64,000 nt of DNA from Paenibacillus sp. Root52. Its GTDB lineage: Bacteria; Bacillota; Bacilli; Paenibacillales; Paenibacillaceae. Below the pieces are notes generated by a model. The model had not been told where the DNA came from. It saw only the letters and a list, made by a program, of their open reading frames with translations, and searched no databases. Positions 9,015 through 16,612 of this stretch are shown one piece after another; the stretch's first letter is position 1, and the number at the start of each line of letters is the position of its first letter. The stretch covers positions 1 to 64,000 of the forward strand of contig NZ_LMFO01000005.1 in assembly GCF_001426865.1 (NCBI RefSeq), in the 5' to 3' direction. The translations under genes were made by a program, and so were the position numbers.

Positions 9015-9207
9015 TTACGAACGTGAGACACGCTATTTCGCAGATATGGCACTTACCCGGTATTTAGCGAACTCAGGACACCTTATTGTAGTTATAAGGA
9101 GTAAATCAGAGCACATAATTAACCTTTTTCGTGAAATAAGGTTGCTGAAGTTCGTTACAATTTCAACATTGCTCAAATATAGGTGATAAGCTCGCCTGAG
9201 TTCGTTA
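9015..9207. repeat. Four-box palindromic intergenic element, copy B
   Basis: Forward boxes at 9015-9037 and 9065-9087, reverse boxes at 9135-9157 and 9185-9207, each 23 nt. Starts are spaced 50, 70 and 50 nt, as in copy A. Key ends are TTACGAA/TAGCGAA with TATT, and TTCGTTA in the reverse boxes. It lies in the 845-nt gap between the kinase-like gene and the nuclease gene. The open frame crossing it (9033-9284, minus) has no ribosome site and is not credible. Confidence 0.85.
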
Positions 9208-9252
9208 GGACGTGTCTGAAAACTCGCTGAAGAGTAAGTTGGAGATGATTTA

Positions 9253-9335
9253 TAGTTGTAGTAATGAAACGCTGGCGGGTTCACATGAATGATTTGTCAT
9301 AGTCGCAATATTAGCTCTGTTACTGCACTAGATAG
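9253..9335 (+). repeat. Degenerate direct repeat, right copy
   Basis: Partner of 8910-8988 (see there). The remaining 9336-9564 is AT-rich, and I see no gene there. A triple ACACAACCTAC-like run at 9500-9524 precedes the nuclease gene. Confidence 0.5.
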
Positions 9336-9564
9336 AGACAACTAGAACAGCTTTGATCTATAACTAGCTTTGAATGAAGCATCCCAGGGTATATCTAAGG
9401 GTATTATGAAATGATTTCATTTATCGTATCTATTCCCAAGTCTGCGCATAATCAAAAGCGGATGTTTTGAAAAAAATCATTAAGGGATCTTGTACAGATC
9501 GACACAACCTACACAACCTACACATTGTACACAGATCCTGTTATATAGAAAGGCAGATTAACTT

Positions 9565-10482
9565 ATGGCACAATACCCTCAGTGGTCTTACTCGCAGTCG
9601 CGGGCAAGCATGTTCGATGAGTGCCTGCGCAAATATTATTATCATTATTACGGAGCGCATAACGGCTGGAAAACGGAAACAGCGGATGAGATGCAGGTGC
9701 GGTTATACCGCTTGAAGCAGTTAAGCAATCTATACTTGGTGTTTGGTGACCTAGCCCACCGGATGTGTGAGTCTGCTGTACGCAGTAGAGAGGAAGGTAA
9801 GGATAAGCCGCGCGAGCACTTCTTGGAACAGATGATGCGCAAATTGCTCAATCAAGCCTATGTGGAATCCATGGATCAAGATCAGTGGCGACAAGATCCG
9901 AAGAATCGTGTGATGTTATCTGAAATGTATTACGGTGACGATACGTTGGACGACCGAATTGCTACGATTAAGGAACGCGTCTCTGCTTGTGTGAGTAATC
10001 TCTATCAGACACTGACGTGGGAGGACTTATCACGTGCTAGCACAAAGATTCTGGAAATAGAAAAATGGGATACCATGTTGCTGCACGACACCCGTGTATA
10101 TGTGAAGATGGACTTGTTGTACCGCCGTCGTAATGGCAACATTGTCATTGTTGATTGGAAGACAGGCAAAGAGGACGATTTCTCCGATCAGCTGATGTTG
10201 TACGCATCCTATGTCAAGGAGCATTACCAAGTTCCGTTAGAGCAGATTGAGCTAAGAGTGGAGTACCTTTTGACAGGGACACACAAACAGTATACGGCAA
10301 CGGAAGAGGATATAGCGAAAGTGGAAGAGAACGTTGGTCGTTATATTGAAGAGATGCGATCTTGTGTCGCGGATGAATACTATAATCGTCCGAAGGACGT
10401 CTCTTATTTCACACCGATGCCTTCGCGTCGTGCCTGCCGGGATTGCAACTTCCGAGAGGTATGCAGTGAGCGTGCTGTCTGA
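9565..10482 (+). CDS. Stand-alone PD-(D/E)XK nuclease with likely Fe-S cluster (Cas4/AddB-like)
   Basis: 305 aa RecB-family nuclease fold. The core reads VKMDLLYRR (metal Asp), then IVIVDWKTGKEDD (the DxK motif), then DQLMLYASYV. One Cys near the N-terminus (DECLRKYYY, residue about 20) and three near the C-terminus (CRDCNFREVC, about 291-300) match the four-Cys 4Fe-4S staple seen in Cas4, AddB and related nucleases. No helicase domain and no cas genes are nearby, so a repair or processing role is more likely than CRISPR adaptation. ATG with GAAAGG 11 nt upstream. The aromatic YYYHYYG run near the N-terminus is typical of this family. Confidence 0.85.
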   Translation: MAQYPQWSYSQSRASMFDECLRKYYYHYYGAHNGWKTETADEMQVRLYRLKQLSNLYLVFGDLAHRMCESAVRSREEGKDKPREHFLEQMMRKLLNQAYVESMDQDQWRQDPKNRVMLSEMYYGDDTLDDRIATIKERVSACVSNLYQTLTWEDLSRASTKILEIEKWDTMLLHDTRVYVKMDLLYRRRNGNIVIVDWKTGKEDDFSDQLMLYASYVKEHYQVPLEQIELRVEYLLTGTHKQYTATEEDIAKVEENVGRYIEEMRSCVADEYYNRPKDVSYFTPMPSRRACRDCNFREVCSERAV

Positions 10483-10525
10483 GTCAGGGGAGTAGTTCCG
10501 GGACATGCATGGACGGTATATTGCA

Positions 10526-10580
10526 AAATAAAACTAGAAGCGCCAGTCTGGATACTACGGCCCAGACTGGCGCTTCTATT
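10526..10580 (-). terminator. Shared terminator between convergent genes
   Basis: A perfect 16-bp stem, AGAAGCGCCAGTCTGG (10536-10551) with CCAGACTGGCGCTTCT (10562-10577). The A-rich left flank (AAAATAAAACT) becomes a U tract for the minus strand, so it mainly serves ald; it may also stop readthrough from the nuclease gene. Confidence 0.85.
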
Positions 10581-10668
10581 ACGTTCCACAAGCTTAAGGA
10601 GAGAGCCTGTAGAACGATAATGTTCAAGATCATCGGACTGCCACGGGTTCTCCGTGAGCTGTCATATC

Positions 10669-11802
10669 TTACTGGACAGTGGCTGCATTCTCCAGCGCCT
10701 GTCCTGCAGGGACATAGGCATGCCCGAGATCCCGGGCAACAGCCTCATACGTGATATGTCCATTCAGCGCGTTAACCGCGCTGCGAATGGACGAGCTACC
10801 GCGAATCGCTGCGGCTGCACCATGGCTCGCGAGTTGCAGTGCATAAGGCATGGTGGCGTTAGTGAGCGCCACTGTTGATGTACGCGGCACTGCACCAGGC
10901 ATGTTAGCGACCGCGTAATGCACGACTCCATGCTTCACATAGGTGGGTTCATCATGGGTTGTAATATGATCAATGGTCTCGACAATTCCACCCTGATCAA
11001 TTGCTACATCCACAATGACCGAGCCAGGTGACATGGTCGTAACCATCTGCTCACTGACCAAGGTAGGAGCTTTGGCACCAGGGATCAACACGGCACAGAT
11101 GAGCAGATCGGCTGATGCTACCGCTGCTGCGATGTTGGATGGGCTCGACACCAGCGTATGGATCTGGTTGCCAAAGATATCATCTAACTGGCGCAGCCGA
11201 TTCAGATTCAAATCAAGGATGGTAACGTCAGCTCCGAGTCCAATGGCAATTTTGGCTGCATTGGTTCCAACCGTTCCTCCGCCAATAATGACAACTTTGC
11301 CGCGACTAACACCAGGTACACCGGATAGCAGAATGCCTTTGCCACCCTCGGTTTTCTCTAGAAGCTGGGCTCCGATCTGGGCTGACATACGCCCAGCCAC
11401 TTCACTCATCGGTGTAAGCAGGGGAAGTGATCCGTTTACTTCCAGCGTTTCATATGCGATAGCGGTCACCTGACGTTCTATTAGAGCTTTGGCGAGAGTG
11501 GGCTCTGCCGCAAGATGAAGGTAGGTGAAGAGGATGAGACCAGGTCTGAAGTAGTCGTATTCACTTGGAAGAGGCTCCTTCACCTTCATGATCATATCGG
11601 ATTCGGCCCAGATCAACGTGGCCTGCTCTTTAATTTCTCCACCTGCCACTACATATTCTTGGTCTGTGAAGCCACTGCCGAGTCCAGCGCCTTGTTCAAT
11701 CATCACCTGGTGGCCGGCTCTGACGAAATCAGCGGTTCCAGCAGGGGTTATTGCAACTCGGTTTTCATTGTTTTTGATTTCTTTGGGAATTCCGATTCTC
11801 AT
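10669..11802 (-). CDS. ald: Alanine dehydrogenase
   Basis: 377 aa NAD-dependent enzyme converting L-alanine to pyruvate and ammonia, used in alanine catabolism and sporulation in Bacillus. It begins [20 protein letters not shown], nearly the family signature. MKVKEP (substrate Lys) and FTYLHLA (catalytic His) follow, then the nucleotide-binding [13 protein letters not shown]. The second ATG (11802) is preferred because GAGGTG stands 8 nt before it; the ATG at 11808 would be only 2 nt from that site. It is divergent from a PucR-type regulator, matching the B. subtilis ald-adeR layout. Confidence 0.95.
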   Translation of the reverse strand: MRIGIPKEIKNNENRVAITPAGTADFVRAGHQVMIEQGAGLGSGFTDQEYVVAGGEIKEQATLIWAESDMIMKVKEPLPSEYDYFRPGLILFTYLHLAAEPTLAKALIERQVTAIAYETLEVNGSLPLLTPMSEVAGRMSAQIGAQLLEKTEGGKGILLSGVPGVSRGKVVIIGGGTVGTNAAKIAIGLGADVTILDLNLNRLRQLDDIFGNQIHTLVSSPSNIAAAVASADLLICAVLIPGAKAPTLVSEQMVTTMSPGSVIVDVAIDQGGIVETIDHITTHDEPTYVKHGVVHYAVANMPGAVPRTSTVALTNATMPYALQLASHGAAAAIRGSSSIRSAVNALNGHITYEAVARDLGHAYVPAGQALENAATVQ

Positions 11803-11953
11803 CACCATGCACCTCGTCCATTTATTGGTTGTTAGCTTATACTACAAGTTTATGACTTGGGTCGTCGTTTTGCACCTTGCTTAATGTCTATGTTTTTCAA
11901 GAAAACATCAACATATTGTCGAGAAAGTCTATTCAGGACATTTGTCTTTCGAT

Positions 11954-11959
11954 TATAAT
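11954..11959 (+). promoter_or_regulatory. Probable -10 box of the PucR-type regulator gene
   Basis: TATAAT stands 33 nt before the TTG start at 11992. No good -35 is seen at 17 bp (ATTCAG), which would suit a weak or activated promoter. The 190-nt gap to ald should also carry the ald promoter and operator, but I cannot assign them. Confidence 0.45.
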
Positions 11960-11991
11960 GTAAGAAAAAATGACATATAGGAGAGCCGATA

Positions 11992-13662
11992 TTGAGAAAT
12001 GATCGTGTGTTTACGATAAAGGATATGTTGGATCGTCCTGTTTTTGACAGAGCAAGGCTTGCAGCAGGTAAAGAGGGATTGTCTCGGCAGGTTGGATGGG
12101 TTCATGTGCTGGAGATTACCAATGTCTCTCCATTTGTTAGCCCTCATGATCTTATTTTATCCACTGGACTATGGCTTCAATCGGCAGAAGGTCGTGAGGA
12201 ATACCTGTTGCAATTGATTCGGAGTGAGGCAGCAGGGCTATGCGTGGAGTTAGGCACAAGTATCTACAGCATTCCTGAACAATTAATTGAACTGGCTGAC
12301 CGGCATCAATTTCCGTTGATTGTATTTGAACAGCCGGTCCGTTTTGTCGAGATTACACAAGACATTCATTCACTACTCATTAATCACCAACACCAGTTAC
12401 TCAAAAGTTTGGAGTCATACTCTCGCAAGCTTCAGCAGCTAACACTTCAAAGTACGGATATGTCCGCAGTCATGAATCTATTGCACAACTATGCGGCCAA
12501 ACCGGTGGTATACATTTCCTCAATGGAGCCTGGGAGCTTCGTTCCCGATCTGCCACCTGAGTCTGAACAGGCCATCTATACGTGGTATGAGCAGGAGGTG
12601 GAGCATCTGGATCTGAATGATTCTGATACAGAGCTATGGTTCCATCTGAACGAGGAGAATGTGCTGCTCTGCCATCCGGTTGTCTGTTTTGGTCAGGTGT
12701 TCTCTGCAGTGGGGATGCTTGTCCATCCAACAGCACCTGTGGAATATCTCAAGCTGCTGCTGGATTACACAGCCAAAGCCGCAGCAACGCTCACCTTACG
12801 ATCCCAGTTCTTAGAGGAAAAGATGGTGCGGAACCAAAATGAGCTGATCCAGGATCTGATGAACGGCAATATTCATCAAGAGGAGCAGGCGCAGACTCGA
12901 ATGGGGTTACGTTTGCTGGTAAAGGGACAGTATTGGTTCGCAGGAGGGGTCATGGAGATTGAGCATCAATGGAAGGGAACAGGTCGGGAACGAATGGAAG
13001 CTAACCATCAGGACATTCTTGTACTGCTCCGCTCCTTGCTCAAAAAGAACAATTTAACGAGTTTAATTATGCTGAAGAATAATCAGGTATACTTGTGTTG
13101 TGCGAAGGAAGAGACTAACCTGTCCACGCGTGACCAGTTACTTCGAGCACTTGAAGGCATTGTTGGGGATGTTACACGATTTGCGAGTCGCAATCTGAAG
13201 CAAGTCGCAATTCGTGTCGGTTTTGGCAAGTTAAGAAGTCGCTTGACTGAAATGCATGATAGTCTTCAAGAAGCATATCAAGTCATTGAAGTTTCACGAA
13301 CTGTAGATCAGATGGAACATGTTCATTTCTACGAACGTATGGGTATATATCAAATGTTAAAAGCTTTGCCTCAATCCTTCCTGCAACCATTCGTCAATGA
13401 TCATCTAGGTGTGCTAATCGAACATGATCGGGCATATCATCTCCGGCTGGTCGTAACACTGGATGCTTATCTTCGTAGTTTTGGCTCCAAGCGGGATGCT
13501 GCTGCCCGATTATTTATTCATCGGCAGACATTGTATAACAGGTTGGAGAAGTTAGAGGAGTTGCTCGGTTCGGACTTCATGGATCAAGGGAGAAGAATCT
13601 GTCTGGAGATGGCGCTTCTCGCCCATGCGATGATTGAGGATGAACAGCTTCACCATCGCTAG
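11992..13662 (+). CDS. adeR: PucR-family transcriptional regulator, probable activator of ald (AdeR-like)
   Basis: 556 aa. An N-terminal PucR domain (about 1-125) contains GWVHVLEITNVSPFV and LILSTGLWLQ. A GGDEF-like middle region follows, and the C-terminal HTH_30 reads RDAAARLFIHRQTLYNRLEKLEEL. The TTG start has AGGAG at 11979-11983, 8 nt upstream; no better ATG exists near the domain start. It lies divergent from ald exactly as adeR does in B. subtilis, where AdeR activates ald in response to alanine. Family is certain; the symbol rests on this synteny. Confidence 0.8.
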   Translation: MRNDRVFTIKDMLDRPVFDRARLAAGKEGLSRQVGWVHVLEITNVSPFVSPHDLILSTGLWLQSAEGREEYLLQLIRSEAAGLCVELGTSIYSIPEQLIELADRHQFPLIVFEQPVRFVEITQDIHSLLINHQHQLLKSLESYSRKLQQLTLQSTDMSAVMNLLHNYAAKPVVYISSMEPGSFVPDLPPESEQAIYTWYEQEVEHLDLNDSDTELWFHLNEENVLLCHPVVCFGQVFSAVGMLVHPTAPVEYLKLLLDYTAKAAATLTLRSQFLEEKMVRNQNELIQDLMNGNIHQEEQAQTRMGLRLLVKGQYWFAGGVMEIEHQWKGTGRERMEANHQDILVLLRSLLKKNNLTSLIMLKNNQVYLCCAKEETNLSTRDQLLRALEGIVGDVTRFASRNLKQVAIRVGFGKLRSRLTEMHDSLQEAYQVIEVSRTVDQMEHVHFYERMGIYQMLKALPQSFLQPFVNDHLGVLIEHDRAYHLRLVVTLDAYLRSFGSKRDAAARLFIHRQTLYNRLEKLEELLGSDFMDQGRRICLEMALLAHAMIEDEQLHHR

Positions 13663-13716
13663 AACCTAAGAAGCATAGCGTAGAGATTGTTCATTCCGTT
13701 GGTTCCAAGCGATGGT

Positions 13717-13998
13717 TTAGCATTTTTTGCTGATGCGGTATGTGTGTTGCATTTCTGTAGTCAGAAAGGGCTTATTAAGTATCATACGACGTCCGCGTTT
13801 TAATTTCGGTTGATTGGTGATAGAAGCAAGTGATAGGAAGGGGGGCGCCACTGAACGATAGGGGGATGAAGCGCGTTTGGCTTCCGAAGCCTCCGTCTTG
13901 GAGGAAAGAGTCCTCATTTGGCGCATCCACTCATTTAATCGCTCTGGATTGATTCCGATTTGCCCGCTCAGATTACAGATATCGAGGTTTTTTCTCAC
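13717..13998 (-). CDS. Unassigned small ORF, doubtful
   Basis: 93 codons from a GTG at 13998 with AAAGGCGGA upstream; the frame stays open to an ATG at 14085 without a ribosome site. The product is basic (KLKRGRRM) and matches nothing I know. The same stretch is rich in hairpins, so the DNA may be doing something else. It may be a gene remnant. Confidence 0.2.
   Translation of the reverse strand: MRKNLDICNLSGQIGINPERLNEWMRQMRTLSSKTEASEAKRASSPYRSVAPPFLSLASITNQPKLKRGRRMILNKPFLTTEMQHTYRISKKC
13879..13904. other. Two abutting small hairpins in the 13663-14254 gap
   Basis: GGCTTC-C-GAAGCC (13879-13891) and CCTCC-GTCTT-GGAGG (13890-13904) share two bases, so they could be alternative structures. 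The rest of the gap after 14085 is AT-rich and holds the promoter of the STAND gene. Confidence 0.35.
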
Positions 13999-14226
13999 AC
14001 AAATCCGCCTTTCCGAGAATTTCGAGAAGTATAGATGATGAAAGGGAAGCATGATAATCGAAATCAGTTGATCAGTGGAATGCATTCATCAATACGTTGT
14101 TAAACGTTTACATGTCCGTAATGAAGTCTTTTCTATAATTTGGCTTTTATCGAGATTTTATCATTTTATACTTGATTATGCGTCTCAATATAGTCTCAAT
14201 TTGATTGAAAAAAAAAGTAAATTGAA

Positions 14227-14243
14227 AGTACTAGTACTAGTAC
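14227..14243. promoter_or_regulatory. Iterated palindrome just upstream of the STAND gene's ribosome site
   Basis: AGTACTAGTACTAGTAC consists of overlapping AGTACT and CTAG palindromes and ends directly against the GGAGG site (14244-14248) of the gene at 14255. It could be an operator for autoregulation by the encoded HTH, or fold in mRNA to mask the ribosome site. Confidence 0.4.
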
Positions 14244-14254
14244 GGAGGACATAG

Positions 14255-16324
14255 ATGGGAAACAGTGGTGAATCACGATATGATAGTTATTTTGGTCAGG
14301 GCAAACGATTTGTTGGACGAATTCGAGAACTGAATATGTTGAATCATTGGTTTGCCGATTCGGTAGCGCCGCTCACTATTTTTTCGGTAACGGGAATGGG
14401 GGGCATAGGCAAATCCTCCTTACTCTCGGAAATGATGGCTGTATCGCGTAATCGTGGGGCAACTGCAATCTGGATGGATGGTAGATTCTGCGGCTCGACC
14501 CCTTCGGTTTTCCTGGATTATCTATCTTCTGCGGTAGGGCTGGAGACGATGGAGCGTGGAGGAGATTGTCCGCCATTAAGTCGTCTGCGCACTGCATCTG
14601 CTCGGAATCGATACGTTATTGCGGTGGATAACTATGAGGAACTGGTTTTGCTGGAAAGTTGGTTTCTTGAGGTATTTGTTAATAAAATACCAGCTAACGG
14701 TGTGCTTATTATATTGGCATCCAGACCAGAGCCTGCTTCAACTTGGCGAACACATCCCCGTCTACAACAATGTCTAATTCAGATGCCGCTGCAGCATTTC
14801 ACAGATGAAGAGGTAACGAATTATATTGCGGGTGTGGGTACGTTGAATCGCCATATGGCAGGCAAGATCGCTCGTATGACGGATGGTCATCCGCTGGGTC
14901 TTGCACTGGCTGTGGAAGCGGCTGATCAGCATTGTAATATACGTCTGAGAGAATGGGCTGAATTATCACATATGGTCAGTGCCCGTCTGTTGCATGAACT
15001 GACATTGCCCAGCCTGCAACCGATGGTAGAGGTGTTAACCCTACTAGAGACCGCGAATCAAGAATTGTTATCCTCTGTACTGCAAACAGAAGTGACGCTA
15101 CAGGAATACCAGGTTCTGAAACGGATGTCGTTTATTCGTTCTGACCCGAGCGGTGTGGTCTTACATGATCTAGCACGACTACATTTGCTGCGGGATTTTC
15201 GTCAACGAGAACCGCAACGAGTGCAAGCTATGCGTGTTCGGATTGCAGGTATCCTGAGACCGTTGCATGAAAAAGCGAAGCCACATGAGCGCAATCAGAT
15301 CACGAGAAAAATGCTGTTATTATGCCAAGAGTCCATGATACAACACCGAAAATACGCAGATGTTTCTGCTGACTCCCTGTTCTCGCCAATGGAGGCGATG
15401 AGGATGGAGGACATGCCGGCACTCCAGCAGCTGCTTTGGCAATGGTGCCAATATAGCGTAGAACCGTGGCAGGCACCGCTATATCGCGATTTTCTGGACG
15501 AATTGGCACGTCGATACCCAGAAGGCATTGTGGTTATGCGGGATAAGAGCGGTGAACCGATTGCGATGTTCATTACTGTTTTTTTGCACCGAGAGAGCAG
15601 TGAGATTCTACTCAAATATTTTCCCGATGAAATGCAGGAGTGTTTTACGTTTGATGAAATGAAGTGTGACCCGGATCAGGCGGATACACATTATGCGGTT
15701 TTGGTCGCGGCTAGAGATGATGTACCCGGATATAAGCGTGAAGAGCTTGTTGGTTATATGGCACTGGATCGGTTGTCGTTACTGGGGGATGGGGCTAGAG
15801 TGATGCTGGTGGCCACCAATCCGAATCTTAAGCTTTTCCTGCAAAGTATTGGTTTTCAGATGCGAAAAACCCGTACTCGTGTATGTGACTTGTATGACGA
15901 GCAGGCTGACGTGATGGAATTGGATCTGCGCAAAGAGAAATTCGGGGATTGGGTCATGTCTCTGCTGAACACAGAGACTTTAGCTAATGGCACCTCCCAT
16001 TCAACGGCGGTTAAGGAACGGGTGTCATGGACGGAAACGGATGTCCGCAAAATGCTGTCGCTATTACATTCTCCTGGAGAATTGCAGCCTTACGCGGAGC
16101 GAATGAATGCTATGGAGAATGGCATCCAATTTCAGATATATGTGTTAGATCTGCTTGAGGGAAGAACGCATGGTATCTGTCAGCAGGATCAGATGCTACT
16201 GTATGCGGCCTATTGGACACATGCTGGCAATCCAACTGCCGCTGCACAGGTATGTTCCATGAGTCGTGCGACCTTTTATCGTCATCTACGAGCTGCCCTG
16301 AAGCGGTTAGCGCGGGTGTTATAA
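14255..16324 (+). CDS. STAND-type ATPase with GNAT-like segment and C-terminal HTH
   Basis: 689 aa. The N-terminal NTPase has Walker A GMGGIGKSS (about 48-56), a sensor-like LIILASRPEP and the GHPLGLALA motif of NB-ARC/STAND proteins (about 211). A winged-helix-like linker follows (about 265-320). Residues about 385-560 look like an acetyltransferase fold, ending NLKLFLQSIGFQMRKT as in GNAT proteins. The C-terminus carries an HTH (AAAQVCSMSRATFYRHLRAAL). STAND proteins act as ligand-gated oligomerising switches; here the output is probably DNA binding. GGAGG lies 6 nt before ATG. The role and target are unknown. Confidence 0.75.
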   Translation: MGNSGESRYDSYFGQGKRFVGRIRELNMLNHWFADSVAPLTIFSVTGMGGIGKSSLLSEMMAVSRNRGATAIWMDGRFCGSTPSVFLDYLSSAVGLETMERGGDCPPLSRLRTASARNRYVIAVDNYEELVLLESWFLEVFVNKIPANGVLIILASRPEPASTWRTHPRLQQCLIQMPLQHFTDEEVTNYIAGVGTLNRHMAGKIARMTDGHPLGLALAVEAADQHCNIRLREWAELSHMVSARLLHELTLPSLQPMVEVLTLLETANQELLSSVLQTEVTLQEYQVLKRMSFIRSDPSGVVLHDLARLHLLRDFRQREPQRVQAMRVRIAGILRPLHEKAKPHERNQITRKMLLLCQESMIQHRKYADVSADSLFSPMEAMRMEDMPALQQLLWQWCQYSVEPWQAPLYRDFLDELARRYPEGIVVMRDKSGEPIAMFITVFLHRESSEILLKYFPDEMQECFTFDEMKCDPDQADTHYAVLVAARDDVPGYKREELVGYMALDRLSLLGDGARVMLVATNPNLKLFLQSIGFQMRKTRTRVCDLYDEQADVMELDLRKEKFGDWVMSLLNTETLANGTSHSTAVKERVSWTETDVRKMLSLLHSPGELQPYAERMNAMENGIQFQIYVLDLLEGRTHGICQQDQMLLYAAYWTHAGNPTAAAQVCSMSRATFYRHLRAALKRLARVL

Positions 16325-16345
16325 GTCAGGATACCCGTTAGGGAT

Positions 16346-16393
16346 GAATTGATGAGTAGTTGCAAAAATGAATCGATGGATAGTTGAAGAAAT
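16346..16393 (+). repeat. Degenerate 24-nt tandem repeat after the STAND gene
   Basis: Two head-to-tail 24-nt units (16346-16369 and 16370-16393) agree at about 19 positions, each starting GAAT and containing TAGTTG. A decayed third unit begins at 16394. It lies between the stop codon and the terminator. Confidence 0.55.
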
Positions 16394-16429
16394 GAATGCA
16401 TGAAAAAAGTAGATGAATAAATACAAAAG

Positions 16430-16468
16430 ACACGCAGTGGAGGTTAGTAAACCGTTACTGCGTGTTTG
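16430..16468 (+). terminator. Terminator of the STAND gene
   Basis: ACACGCAGT (16430-16438) pairs with ACTGCGTGT (16457-16465), followed by TTTGG. The T run is short. Confidence 0.7.
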
Positions 16469-16612
16469 GTGTGAGCACTTATTAATTTCTATGGAACTTA
16501 CAACGGTTCAGGATCGAATAGTGCCATTCGTACCGCAGCAGAGCCCTCAGACTTAAGTCCTCAAACAAGTACCCCTCAGCCCTTCGTGCCCTTAGCCAGA
16601 TCTGGAAATGAA

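Noticed and set aside
9033..9284. 83-codon minus-strand frame in the gap before the nuclease gene
   Set aside because: It lies across the four-box element B, has no ribosome site and no protein-like pattern.
14099..14112. CcpA cre site upstream of the STAND gene
   Set aside because: TAAACGTTTACA fits the core, but the first two bases are GT rather than TG and no carbon-catabolic gene follows.
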